A DNA stretch of 33,150 nt from positions 1-33,150 of the forward strand of contig DIHE01000046.1 of the NCBI GenBank assembly GCA_002420005.1, read 5' to 3'. Of this stretch, positions 24,743-32,788 are shown one piece after another. Made by a program: the position numbers and the translations under genes. The notes beneath the pieces were generated by a model. That model was not told the DNA's origin, searched no databases, and saw only the letters and a program-made list of their open reading frames with translations. The DNA comes from Holophagales bacterium UBA5704. GTDB taxonomy: Bacteria > Acidobacteriota > Thermoanaerobaculia > Multivoradales > UBA5704. Position 1 is the stretch's first letter; the number at the start of each line of letters is the position of its first letter.

Positions 24743-25736
24743 CGGTGCCGCCCTCCATCGCCTTGAGGAAGATGTCCTCGAGAGAATCCTTCTTGTAGTC
24801 GAGCCGCCGGATCTGCACGCTCTTGGCGGCGGCGATCGTATAGAGGTCGCGGACGGCGAGGCCCTCCGGCAGCACCAGCTTGAGCCGCTGGCGCGCTCCG
24901 GCGGCGAGCTCGGCGCCGCGCGCCTCGATCTCCTCGGTGAACGCGGCGGTGGCCCCTTCCGTTTCGCTGCGCAGCTCCAGCTCGAGGAACTTGCGGTTCG
25001 CCTGCCGCTCCTCTTCGAGATTGGTATAGGTCGCGATCCGGCCGTCCTTCAGAACCAGGACCTCCTCGCAGCACTCTTCGACGTCGCGCAGCAGGTGCGA
25101 GGAGAGGATGACGCGGACCTCGCCGGCATCGCGGATGTCGCGAATGAGCTTCAACATGCGCGTGCGGGCCGGAGGATCGAGCCCGTTCGTGGGCTCGTCG
25201 AGAAACAACACCTTCGGGCTGTGGACGAGGGCCTGGGCGAGCTTGGCGAGCTGCTTCATGCCCAGCGAGTAGCTGCCGACCTCACGGTAGCGGGCCTCGC
25301 CCAGGCCGACGTAGAAGAGGACCTCGTGCGCCCGTTCGATCGCCTGGTCGGACGGCACGCCCGCCAGCTCGCCCATCAGCCGGACGAAGCGCACCGCGCT
25401 CATGCCGGCGATGAAGGCGTCGTTTTCGGGCATGTAGCCCAGGAGGGCACGGACCTCGCGGAGGTCGTGGCGGATGTCACGGCCACAGATGCGGGCCGTG
25501 CCCCCTTGGGGTGGGTGAAACCCGAGAAGGGTGTGGAGCAGCGTGGTCTTGCCGGCGCCGTTCGGCCCCAGCAGTCCGATGCAGCGTCCGGTCAGGGTGG
25601 CGGTGAGATTCTTGAGAATCGGCCGCCCCCCGAGGCTCACCGAGAGCCCCTCCATCGCGATGACCGGCGCGGCGCCGTTGGCGGCGGCCGCCGAAGGATT
25701 CGTTGACACCTGGCTCGACACGTCGCTGCTCCTCAC
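24729..25736 (-). CDS. ABC transporter ATP-binding protein (first transporter)
   Basis: A 335-residue ABC ATPase: Walker A GPNGAGKT (57-64), signature YSLGMK (156-161), Walker B VLFLDEP (176-182), H-loop H214. The Q-loop position reads YMPENDAF, with Glu instead of Gln, a variant seen in some ABC-2 exporters. A C-terminal accessory domain of about 100 residues follows. The called start is a GTG at 25736, ten bases after the stop of the FecR-type gene; the first 25 residues are low-complexity, so a later start near the MEGLSVSLGG segment is possible. It belongs to the sigma/FecR operon. Confidence 0.92.
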   Translation of the reverse strand: MRSSDVSSQVSTNPSAAAANGAAPVIAMEGLSVSLGGRPILKNLTATLTGRCIGLLGPNGAGKTTLLHTLLGFHPPQGGTARICGRDIRHDLREVRALLGYMPENDAFIAGMSAVRFVRLMGELAGVPSDQAIERAHEVLFYVGLGEARYREVGSYSLGMKQLAKLAQALVHSPKVLFLDEPTNGLDPPARTRMLKLIRDIRDAGEVRVILSSHLLRDVEECCEEVLVLKDGRIATYTNLEEERQANRKFLELELRSETEGATAAFTEEIEARGAELAAGARQRLKLVLPEGLAVRDLYTIAAAKSVQIRRLDYKKDSLEDIFLKAMEGGTDGRV

Positions 25737-25745
25737 CGAAGGCCC

Positions 25746-28412
25746 TTAACGGGCCTCCTCCTGTGCGTGCTGTTGAGCCTGGGACATCGTCCCCAGGGCG
25801 CCGCCGAAGCCGGCCAGCGTCTGGAGGTTCAAGCCCAGGGGGCTCTTGTTGGTGCTGGCGAAGAGGATCCGATCCGCTTCGGCGTAGGCGTAGAGGAGCG
25901 AAGGACCGTCACCGATCAGCAGGCTCGCCATCGAGCCGGGCATGCCGGACTGGCCGAGCGCCCCTTCCGGGATGACCTTCTTCGCGCTCTTCGCGAGCTC
26001 GGTCAGGTTCTGGTAGTAGAAGGCCGAGACGTTCACCTGGCCGTCCGAGCCCAGGAGATCGCGGAACTTCGGCGTGGTCGCCAGCGACACACCGGACTCG
26101 CGCTGGCGGATCGCCCGCTCCAGCAAGGCCCGGCTCGGCGCCACCACGATGTAGCCGTTGTCATAGACCCACGACATGGTGTGGTTCTCGCCGCCGGTGG
26201 CCCGGAGGGTGTAGAACGTGTGCCCTCCCGCCTGTTCCGTGGTGATCTGCACCTCCGGCTTGCCTTCCTTGCGCAGCTCGTCGTTCAGCCGCGCCACCAC
26301 CTTGTCGAACGTCGCCTGCAGGCGGGCCGAGTCATACACCTCGGCGGCCACCTTCCAGGACGGCTCGGGCACCAGCGGCCCGTCGACGCCGAAGATGATC
26401 TCGCCGCCCAGGGGCTCGGCGAAGTCGGCGCGCAGGTCGAGGCCGGCCTCGGCGCGCAGCTTCTCCAGACCCTCCGCCATGTCCGGGCTCATCGCCAGCA
26501 GGTCGTCGATCAGGCTCGACGGCTGCTTGATCGCGAACGCGGAGGCGAGGTGGGTGTCGGGCGAGAAGTAGGCCACGCCGCCCATCGGCGCCGGTGCCGC
26601 GATCCAGGAGGCGAGACCGCGCCGCGCCTGGGAGAAGGTGACGGCCGCACGGGTCTCCGCCGTGCCGTCGATCTCGCGGCGATTGATGATGAAGTACTGG
26701 AGATCCTGGAAGCCGGAGCTCTCCAGCTCCCCATGGTCGTCCGTATGCTCGGCGGCCGTGGCCTCGCTCATGAACGACGCGAGGTCGGCCGAGAACAGCC
26801 AGCTCGCGCCGTCGTGGTACTCGGCGGCCACCTTCTGGTGGAACGGCGTGCCGGTGAACGGATTCGCCGCGCCGCCGGCCTGGGCCGCCACGTTGCGCAG
26901 CAGGGTGCCGTCCGGGGTGGCGACGAACAGACCGTCACCGATCCACAGCCACACCTTGTCCTCGGAGGAGCCGGCCGGCACGGTCGCCAGATTGGTGACG
27001 ATCTGCAGGTGGCCCTTGTCGTCGAGGCGGGCGATCTCCTGCTCCAGCACGGCGCGGAAGGCATTGGCGTTGGTCACCTCGGCGAGGACCACCGGCCGGG
27101 TGTCTTCGTGCGTACCGGCGAGGGCGATCCCGACCTCGTTGCCCAGGTGCCGGCCGAGGGCGCCGAGGCGCTCGATGGTCTCGTGGAACTTGGCATCGTT
27201 CTCGGCGGAGCCGATGGTCTGGCTCCACCACTGTTGCAGCGCCGGGCTGTCGGCGACCTTCTCGTCGAGCACCCGCTGGGTCTCGGCCAGATTGGTCCCC
27301 AGGTTGGGCAGACCGATCCAGGCGCGGGTCCCCACCGGAGCGAGGTCGAGCAGGCGCGAGGCATAGCGCATGCCGGGCCGCGCCACGCGGGCGTCGATGT
27401 CCTGGCCGGCGGCGGTCAGCTCGGCGAGCAGGTTCTCATACTGGGCGGCGTTGCGGCTCCAGGCGATCTCCTCGCGCACCGGCACGCCGGCCACGCTGGC
27501 ATGGGTGGTCACCTGGCCGCCCGGATGGAGGATGTCCTCCTTCTTCGACTGGCGGACGTGCACCTCGCCCTCGACCACGGAGACGCGCGACCCCTTCATC
27601 CCGGTGTTGACCGCGAAGATGGTGCCGGTCACCGAGACCAGGGCGTCCCGGGTGGAGACATAGAGATGGCGCTGGCGCTGCTTGGCGGCCTCGACGATCA
27701 CCTTGCCGCGGCCGAGCTCGATGACGTTGCCCTTGCGGGTGGCGTCGAGCGAGAGACCGGCCCGCTCGCTCATCTCGATGAGGGAGCCGTCGGTCATCCG
27801 CACCAGGGCGGTCGAGCCCTTGGCGGTGCGGATCTCCTCCCCTTCGGCGATCGCCTCGCCGCGGGAGACCGGCTTGCTGAAGTCGCCGTCGATGCGGTAG
27901 AGGCTGCCCTCGATCGACTCGACCTTGGCCATCTGGTCACCGCCGAGGAACATCTCCTGGCCGAGGAAGAAGAGGCCGGCGCCGAGACCGACGACGAGCA
28001 TCGCGGCGAGGCTCATCCACACCGGACGCATCCGGGAGACCTGCGCCACGGCGGCCGGACGGGCCGCGGCCTTGCCGTCCCGCGCCTCGCGCAGCGCCCG
28101 GCGGCAGGGCACGCAGCTGCGGGTGTGGTCTTCGACGAGCAGAGCGCGCGCCGGCGTCAGCTCACCCCGCAGCAAAGCGGGGATCAAGGCCTGGAAGTCC
28201 TCGCAGCCCCGCAGGTTGTGGCTCGTCTCGGCCGCCTCGTGGGCGGTCGCGGCGAGCGGCTGCGCGGCCGAGCCCTCTGCCGCCGCTGCTTGCGACAGGC
28301 GCTCCCAGACGCGCGCCGCCGCCGCCTCGACCACGGCCGGATCGACGTCGTCCGTCTGAATCATGTGAACCGCCCGGTCCAGGGCGTCGTTCTTTTTCTC
28401 GAAAAGGCTCAT
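25746..28412 (-). CDS. Zinc-finger, transmembrane, FecR-domain anti-sigma-like protein
   Basis: An 888-residue protein. The cytosolic part (1-128) carries a zinc-finger anti-sigma pattern: C70, then H96-x3-C100-x2-C103 (HTRSCVPC). One transmembrane helix follows (131-151), so residues after it lie outside the membrane. Residues about 165-305 are a FecR domain (SRGEAIAEGEEIRTAKGST, VTGTIFAVN, VVEGEVHVRQ). The remaining 570 residues are a large extracytoplasmic region resembling DUF3352-type proteins by layout; this is only inferred. Its ATG overlaps the stop of the ECF sigma gene (ATGA), so the expected role is to hold that sigma factor at the membrane and release it on an envelope signal. Much longer than typical FecR anti-sigmas (about 320 residues). 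Confidence 0.85.
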   Translation of the reverse strand: MSLFEKKNDALDRAVHMIQTDDVDPAVVEAAAARVWERLSQAAAAEGSAAQPLAATAHEAAETSHNLRGCEDFQALIPALLRGELTPARALLVEDHTRSCVPCRRALREARDGKAAARPAAVAQVSRMRPVWMSLAAMLVVGLGAGLFFLGQEMFLGGDQMAKVESIEGSLYRIDGDFSKPVSRGEAIAEGEEIRTAKGSTALVRMTDGSLIEMSERAGLSLDATRKGNVIELGRGKVIVEAAKQRQRHLYVSTRDALVSVTGTIFAVNTGMKGSRVSVVEGEVHVRQSKKEDILHPGGQVTTHASVAGVPVREEIAWSRNAAQYENLLAELTAAGQDIDARVARPGMRYASRLLDLAPVGTRAWIGLPNLGTNLAETQRVLDEKVADSPALQQWWSQTIGSAENDAKFHETIERLGALGRHLGNEVGIALAGTHEDTRPVVLAEVTNANAFRAVLEQEIARLDDKGHLQIVTNLATVPAGSSEDKVWLWIGDGLFVATPDGTLLRNVAAQAGGAANPFTGTPFHQKVAAEYHDGASWLFSADLASFMSEATAAEHTDDHGELESSGFQDLQYFIINRREIDGTAETRAAVTFSQARRGLASWIAAPAPMGGVAYFSPDTHLASAFAIKQPSSLIDDLLAMSPDMAEGLEKLRAEAGLDLRADFAEPLGGEIIFGVDGPLVPEPSWKVAAEVYDSARLQATFDKVVARLNDELRKEGKPEVQITTEQAGGHTFYTLRATGGENHTMSWVYDNGYIVVAPSRALLERAIRQRESGVSLATTPKFRDLLGSDGQVNVSAFYYQNLTELAKSAKKVIPEGALGQSGMPGSMASLLIGDGPSLLYAYAEADRILFASTNKSPLGLNLQTLAGFGGALGTMSQAQQHAQEEAR

Positions 28413-28987
28413 GACAATTCTCCTTGAAGCGACCCCAGCTCTTTCTGAAGCCGGTGCCGCGCACGATGCAGAATCACGGCGATGGAGGTCTGCGAGCTGC
28501 CCATCATCCGGGCGATCTCGAGGTTGCCCATCCCTTCCAGGTAGCGGAGGGTGAAGATCTCCGACTGGCGGGGGGACAACCGGGTGAGCGCCGCCCGCAG
28601 CCGGCGGGAGAGCTCGCGGTTGCCGCGGTCGCGCTCCGGCTGGCGGGTCTCGTCGACGAGCTGCTCGCCGACGTCGTCCAGATCGACGGCGCGCGCCCGC
28701 TTCCTCCGTCTCAACAGGTCGAGCGCAGCGTTGACCGCCGCGCGATGCAAGTAGCTCCCGGCGCTGCTGGACAGATCGGGCTGCTCTTCCCGGCGCAGGA
28801 GCCGCATGAACACAGTTTGCAAGACGTCCTCCGCGTCGGCGGCGTTGCCGGTGATCCGGTACGCGGCGCGGAAGACGGAGCCGTGATGCTCCCGGAAGAT
28901 CGCCTCCAGAGCTTCCGGGGGCCGGACGGCCGATTTCTCATACGCTACAGCTTGCACGCCTCCTGCCCTCCTTTCTCCTTCATCCAT
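28409..28987 (-). CDS. ECF-type RNA polymerase sigma factor
   Basis: A 192-residue sigma factor with region 2 at about 25-95 (FREHHGSVFRAAYRITGN, then DAEDVLQTVFMRLL, the core-binding and -10 recognising part) and region 4 at about 130-185 (LSPRQSEIFTLRYLEG, then a helix-turn-helix around NLEIARMMGSSQTSIAVILHRAR). There is no region 3 or 1.1, as expected for the ECF group. The ATG at 28987 has AGGAGG nine bases upstream; a GTG at 28957, also behind a GGAGG, is an alternative. First gene of the six-gene operon with its likely anti-sigma next. Members of such pairs usually control their own promoter, but I could not define one with confidence. Confidence 0.93.
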   Translation of the reverse strand: MDEGERRAGGVQAVAYEKSAVRPPEALEAIFREHHGSVFRAAYRITGNAADAEDVLQTVFMRLLRREEQPDLSSSAGSYLHRAAVNAALDLLRRRKRARAVDLDDVGEQLVDETRQPERDRGNRELSRRLRAALTRLSPRQSEIFTLRYLEGMGNLEIARMMGSSQTSIAVILHRARHRLQKELGSLQGELS

Positions 28988-29255
28988 GGAAACGGTCCTC
29001 CTGAAGAATTGTTACACCCCCACCCTGCGGACGTGCGGACGGTGCGGACAGGCCCATCATAGGGGGTCCCGCCCCCGGGCATGGTACCGCTCGCCCACGG
29101 CCGGCCGGGTCCAATAGACCTGCCGGCCCGAGTTGCAACCCTGTTGGCTCAGGATAAAGCCCTGTTGGCTCCAAGTGGAAACCAACCGCGTCGATCGCGA
29201 GCCTTTCAGGCCGGGCAACAGGTCCGTTGGCGCCGCGACTGCCTTGCGCGTGGCC
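28988..29255. other. Leader of the sigma operon and dispersed repeat element
   Basis: No gene is seen. Near the sigma gene, the heptamer TGCGGAC is repeated three times in 29025-29048 at 8-9 base intervals, a possible operator. From about 29104 to 29250 lies a member of the CCTGTTGG repeat family, including GAGTTGCAACCCTGTTG at 29128-29144, identical to the arm at 11685-11701, and a stretch (29150-29250) alignable with 29995-30095. Confidence 0.55.
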
Positions 29256-29356
29256 CGGAACCGGCCACCACCCCCACCGCCTGACCGTAGCACCGGTCAT
29301 CCACTCACCACGACCACTCCGGGGGAGGAGGCTCTGCCTTCCTCCCCCTTCTCTTT
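29256..29356 (+). repeat. Duplicated 3' end and terminator of the coiled-coil gene, copy 1
   Basis: About 100 bases match 30785-30886 nearly base for base, including CCACCCCCACCGCCTGACCG (the last codons and stop of the gene at 30373-30813) and CATCCACTCACCACGACCAC. The gene body itself is absent here, so this is a truncated copy of that locus. Confidence 0.85.
29321..29356 (+). terminator. Rho-independent terminator, copy 1
   Basis: GGGGGAGGAGGC, loop TCT, GCCTTCCTCCCCC, then TTCTCTTT. It has no intact gene in front of it and is the duplicate of the terminator at 30850. In the opposite direction it faces the Fic remnant but lacks a U-tract there. Confidence 0.7.
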
Positions 29357-29401
29357 GGAGTCTCCGCATGGAGGCGGGCGCCTGGCCGCGCTTGGCCGCT
29401 G

Positions 29402-29829
29402 TCACGCGAACGGATCGTCGATCCGGTGATTCTCCCGTGCGTCGGCCCGCATGCGCAGCACGAGGTCGGAGGCGACGTAGTGGCGTCCGCGGCGCTCTCC
29501 CCGGGCGGCGAGGAGGCCCGCGTCGGCGAGCGCTTTCAGGTCCCGGCCGGCATGGCGGCCTGATAGGCCTTGACCGCCTCCCACGCCGCGGCTCCCGCCT
29601 CCAGGGGCTCCCCGCCCTCCGCTGCGGCCACGGCATCGTCCACGGAGACGACGTACCCTTCGATGCTGTTCGAGCCGCGGATGGCGCGGGCGAAGGTGAC
29701 GCGGCGCAGCACGCCGTACCAGCGCCGTGGTGTGGCGGAGACCGCATGGCCGAGGACGCGCTTCAGCTCCTCGATCCGTGCGAGGACGTCGAGCTCCGGG
29801 GTATCAAGGTCGGGCGTCTGGAAGAGCAT
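29402..29829 (-). pseudogene. Fic-family AMP-transferase gene lacking its catalytic core
   Basis: From the ATG at 29829 the first 95 or so codons encode the N-terminal part of a class II Fic protein (MLFQTPDLDTPELDVLARIE), including an inhibitory-helix-type motif SNSIEG (S53, E57, G58) and the following VVSVDDAVAA. At about 29545-29565 the frame breaks and the next frame continues with the C-terminal winged-helix part (GRDLKALADAGLL ... RGRHYVASDL) to the stop at 29402. The whole middle, with the HPFxxGNGR loop that transfers AMP, is missing, roughly 200 codons compared with full-length relatives. It cannot be an active Fic enzyme. It lies between two copies of the dispersed CCTGTTGG repeat. 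Confidence 0.8.
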
Positions 29830-29959
29830 GAGGGATATACGGTAGGAAACCGCCTTTCGTACGGATAATATCCGCCTTTCCCTCGCCGAGGATAGGGCAG
29901 GGCTCTTCGGAGCATGAGGCGGAGCAGCCGGAAATAGCTCCGGCGGGCGGCCCAATAGC

Positions 29960-30115
29960 CCTTGTGTCCGGCGCTTTGCCCGGTTGGTTCGAGTGAAAGC
30001 CCTGTTGGCGCCAAGTTGAACCCTGTTGTGCCGCCCTCGAACCTTTTGAGCCGGGCAATTGGCCTGTTGGCGCCGCTATTGCCTTCAGCTCGGCCCCAAT
30101 AGGGCTATTCGGCCG
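29960..30115. repeat. Dispersed CCTGTTGG intergenic repeat, third member
   Basis: Contains AGCCCTGTTGGCGCCAAG, AACCCTGTTG, GAGCCGGGCAA and CCTGTTGGCGCCGC, in the same order and orientation as the element at 29150-29250. A hairpin-like CCCCAATAGGGCTATTCGG lies at its right end. No coding potential is seen here. Confidence 0.7.
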
Positions 30116-30226
30116 GCTAAAGGGGGCCGACTCGCTCCCCCAAGTCAGTTTCTCCGCCGCGAAAGGCAATTAACGGGTCGTTCGACACAGTAAGTCCGCG
30201 AGACGAACAAAAACTCCGATTCACTG

Positions 30227-30255
30227 TTGACAACGCCGCATCGTTGGTCTATTCT
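30227..30255 (+). promoter_or_regulatory. Strong sigma-70-like promoter of the coiled-coil gene
   Basis: A perfect TTGACA at 30227-30232 and TATTCT at 30250-30255 with a 17-base spacer. Transcription would begin near 30262, giving a leader of about 110 bases before the ATG at 30373. Confidence 0.75.
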
Positions 30256-30372
30256 CCCTCTCGTCGCAAGCGGACCCGGGCCGGATGGGCCGGAACGGGG
30301 GCCGCAAACAACCCGGACGGGAATCGAGGGATCGGGACATCCCTCCCCGTCCAAACGAAAAGGAGAAGGACC

Positions 30373-30813
30373 ATGGCTACGAACGGAACGTCGAACCCCG
30401 AACGGATCGCGCGGTGGAAGGTGATGGCCGCCGGTCTCAAACCCCAACTGCCCCAGTTGCCGATGCTGGGGGGCCTGCACGCGGAGCTGGAGGGCACCAT
30501 CCAGCGCTCCGAGGAGCTGGATGCCCGGCACGAGGCGCTCAAGGCGGAGATCCGGGAGGTCAACCGGCTCCGCAAGGACTTGGTGGCCCAAGGGGACGAC
30601 CTGCGCAAGCGCCTCGCCGCGAGCCTGCAGACGGTGCACGGCTTCGAGAGCGAGAAGCTCATCGAGTACGGCGTGAAGCCCCGCCGCCTGCGGGGCCGTG
30701 ACCGCCAGGCGCGCAAGCGCCGCGCCCTGCTGGCCACCACCCCGACCACCGTGCCGGTCGCCGAGCCGGCCGCCGCGCCGGCCTCGGAACCGGCCGCCAC
30801 CCCCACCGCCTGA
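30373..30813 (+). CDS. Small coiled-coil protein with Ala/Pro-rich tail, unknown function
   Basis: A 146-residue protein I cannot assign to a family. Residues 35-90 form a strongly helical, heptad-like stretch (ELEGTIQRSEELDARHEAL, then AEIREVNRLRKDLVAQGDDL), followed by a basic patch (KPRRLRGRDRQARKRRA, about 106-122) and a tail of Ala, Pro, Thr and Glu. The ATG at 30373 follows AAGGAGAAGG and the gene has both a near-consensus promoter (TTGACA/TATTCT) and its own terminator, so it is a well-expressed monocistronic unit. There is no signal peptide or membrane segment. The basic patch suggests nucleic-acid or nucleoid contact, but this is a guess. A partial second copy of its 3' end lies at 29256-29356. 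Confidence 0.8.
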   Translation: MATNGTSNPERIARWKVMAAGLKPQLPQLPMLGGLHAELEGTIQRSEELDARHEALKAEIREVNRLRKDLVAQGDDLRKRLAASLQTVHGFESEKLIEYGVKPRRLRGRDRQARKRRALLATTPTTVPVAEPAAAPASEPAATPTA

Positions 30814-30886
30814 CCGCGGCGCTTGTCATCCACTCACCACGACCACTCCGGGGGAGGGAGGCTCTGCCTTCCTCCCCCTTCTCTTT
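30785..30886 (+). repeat. Duplicated 3' end and terminator of the coiled-coil gene, copy 2
   Basis: This is the intact version: final codons, stop, a 35-base spacer with CATCCACTCACCACGACCAC, and the terminator. It matches 29256-29356 over about 100 bases with few differences. Confidence 0.85.
30850..30886 (+). terminator. Rho-independent terminator of the coiled-coil gene
   Basis: GGGGGAGGGAGGC, loop TCT, GCCTTCCTCCCCC, then the pyrimidine run TTCTCTTT. It lies 36 bases after the stop codon at 30811-30813 and separates this gene from the immA-like gene. Confidence 0.8.
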
Positions 30887-30920
30887 ACAGCGCCCGGAGG
30901 CCGGGCTCGGCGAAGCCAGG

Positions 30921-30933
30921 TAGAATAGTTTTG
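30921..30933 (+). promoter_or_regulatory. Possible -10 box for a leaderless immA-like transcript
   Basis: TAGAAT at 30921-30926 ends six bases before the GTG at 30933, so a transcript started at the usual distance would begin at the start codon itself. No Shine-Dalgarno sequence and no clear -35 box are visible, which fits the leaderless arrangement. Confidence 0.4.
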
Positions 30934-32120
30934 TGACTGGGACCGAGACACCGGCCCGAGCCGTTGAGCGCGCTCCGCGGCTGCGCACTGCGGTGAGACC
31001 GGAGATGCTGCGGTGGGCCCGCGAGCGCGCCGGGCTGGGCCTCGCTTCCCTGGCCGGGCGCTTTCCGCGGCTCGCAGCCTGGGAGAGCGGCGAGGAAAAC
31101 CCGACGCTCAAGCAGATCGAGCGTTTCGCCAAGGCCACGCACGCCCCCGTCGGCTACCTGTTCCTCCCGAAGCCACCCGTCGAGCGCGTTCCGATCCCGG
31201 ACTTCCGAACCGCCGGCAACGAGCGCCTCCAGCAGCCGAGCCCGGACCTGCTCGACACGATCTACATCTGTCAGCAGCGGCAGGACTGGTATCGCGACTT
31301 CGCCCGCACCACCGGTGAGGCCCCCCTGCCGTTCGTCGGCTCTCTCCAGTTGACGAGCGACGTCGAGGTTGCCGCCGCCCGCCTGCGGAGCGCTCTGGGC
31401 CTCGACCTGGAGGAGCGCCGCCAACTACGAACCTGGACGGATGCGCTCCGCCGCTTCATCGAGCAGGCGGATGCGTTGGGCGTGCTGGTCATGGTCAGTG
31501 GCGTCGTCGGCAGCAATAACCAGCGCACCCTCGATCCGGAGGAGTTCCGGGGGTTTGCCCTGGCCGACCCTTTCGCGCCTCTCGTATTCATCAATGGAGC
31601 CGACACCAAGGCGGCCCAGATGTTCACCCTTGCCCACGAGCTGGCCCATCTCTGGCTCGGCCGCTCCGCCCTCTCCGACACCGCACCGATCTCTGCGCCG
31701 ACGAACCGGGTGGAGATCTGGTGCAACCAGGTGGCCGCCGAGCTGCTGGTCCCGCTCGCTCTTCTCCGGCAGGAGTACCGCAAGGACGCCGAGCTGCAAG
31801 GCGAGGTCAACCGGCTGGCACGCCAATTCAAGGTCAGCACCTTGGTCATCCTGCGTCGCATCCACGACGCCGGTGGCCTGACGCGGGATCAGCTCTGGGA
31901 GGCCTATCGTGAGGAGCTGCAACGTCTGCGGGCCCTGCCCAGAGGGAGTGGAGGCGATTTCTATTTGACCCTGGCGGCCCGGGTGAGCAGGCGCTTCGCC
32001 CGCGCCCTCGTCGTCAGCACGCTCGAAGGCCAGACGTTGTATCGCGACTCGCTGCGCATGCTGGGCTTCTCGAAGCTTTCGACCTTTCACGAGCTCGGGC
32101 GGAATCTGGGGATGGCCTGA
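30933..32120 (+). CDS. XRE-type HTH / ImmA-IrrE (COG2856) metallopeptidase
   Basis: A 395-residue protein. Residues about 20-75 are an XRE-like helix-turn-helix (RPEMLRWARERAGLGLASLA ... LAAWESGEENPTLKQIERFA). The peptidase domain follows, with zinc motif HELAH at 235-239 and a downstream glutamate in VEIWCNQVAAELLVP (about 258). Proteins of this type cleave or bind regulators, as ImmA does for a phage-type repressor and IrrE for DdrO, and many act as antitoxins when next to a toxin gene. Here the stop overlaps the start of a PIN-domain gene by one base (TGATG), a known pairing with DUF4411 proteins, so it is probably the antitoxin/regulator. The start is GTG at 30933. Confidence 0.92.
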   Translation: MTGTETPARAVERAPRLRTAVRPEMLRWARERAGLGLASLAGRFPRLAAWESGEENPTLKQIERFAKATHAPVGYLFLPKPPVERVPIPDFRTAGNERLQQPSPDLLDTIYICQQRQDWYRDFARTTGEAPLPFVGSLQLTSDVEVAAARLRSALGLDLEERRQLRTWTDALRRFIEQADALGVLVMVSGVVGSNNQRTLDPEEFRGFALADPFAPLVFINGADTKAAQMFTLAHELAHLWLGRSALSDTAPISAPTNRVEIWCNQVAAELLVPLALLRQEYRKDAELQGEVNRLARQFKVSTLVILRRIHDAGGLTRDQLWEAYREELQRLRALPRGSGGDFYLTLAARVSRRFARALVVSTLEGQTLYRDSLRMLGFSKLSTFHELGRNLGMA

Positions 32121-32614
32121 TGGCGTACCTTCTCGACGCCAACGTCTTCATCCAAGCGAAGAACCTCCACTACGGGCTCGATTTCTGCCCGGCCTTCTGG
32201 GACTGGCTGATTCAGGGCAACGCCGCCCGGTTGGTCTTCAGTGTCGAGAAGGTAGGAGATGAGATCGATGCGGGTGCCGACGAGCTTTCTGCCTGGGCCA
32301 GGCAGCGCGGCCCCGGTTTCTTCCTGAGGCCAACCGCCGCGATGCTGCCCGCGCTCGGCCAGGTCAGCCTCTGGGCGACAAGCCAGAGCTACGAACCTGC
32401 CGCGGTGAACACGTTCCTGCAGGTCGCCGACTACTACCTGGTGGCCCATGCTCTCTCGCAGGGGCACACGGTCGTGACCCACGAGATCCCGGCGAGCTCG
32501 ACGCGGAAGGTCAAGATTCCCAACGCCTGTATTGGTCTCGGCATCAAATGCATGACACCCTTTGAGATGCTCCGGAACGAGGGTGCCCGGTTTCTGCTCG
32601 GGCCGCAGCGGTAG
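32120..32614 (+). CDS. DUF4411-type PIN-domain protein, likely toxin
   Basis: A 164-residue PIN-fold protein with the DUF4411 signatures: D6 in YLLDANVFI, E48 in EKVGDEI, D104 in QVADYYLVAHAL, and VVTHE followed by the conserved KVKIPNAC and CMTPFEMLR segments. These acidic residues form the metal site of PIN ribonucleases. It starts at an ATG overlapping the stop of the XRE/ImmA-IrrE gene by one base, so both are co-translated. The pair is widespread and interpreted as a type II toxin-antitoxin module; RNase activity for this subfamily is inferred from the fold. Confidence 0.92.
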   Translation: MAYLLDANVFIQAKNLHYGLDFCPAFWDWLIQGNAARLVFSVEKVGDEIDAGADELSAWARQRGPGFFLRPTAAMLPALGQVSLWATSQSYEPAAVNTFLQVADYYLVAHALSQGHTVVTHEIPASSTRKVKIPNACIGLGIKCMTPFEMLRNEGARFLLGPQR

Positions 32615-32632
32615 CAGCGCCGCAACTCCCGC

Positions 32633-32661
32633 TTGACTTGCGCCCGCCCTTCGCCTTACGC
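32633..32661 (+). promoter_or_regulatory. Possible promoter upstream of the right-edge gene
   Basis: TTGACT at 32633-32638 and TTACGC at 32656-32661, 17 bases apart. The -10 box is weak and the leader would be about 120 bases, so this is tentative. Confidence 0.3.
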
Positions 32662-32788
32662 TTCCTTCGTCGTTCTTTCTCAGCAGCACCCGGGCGCCGG
32701 AGCGTATCCGTCCCCGGTCACCTCGAAGCGGGTCCGAGCGAGATTGGCGTCTCCCCCGGACCCTAGGCACGCAAGGAGTTAAGGTCCT

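Noticed and set aside
25767..28427. Open frame of nearly 890 codons on the plus strand opposite the FecR-type gene
   Set aside because: It mirrors the true minus-strand gene and has Arg/Gly/His-rich composition without domains; the minus strand shows zinc finger, membrane helix and FecR.
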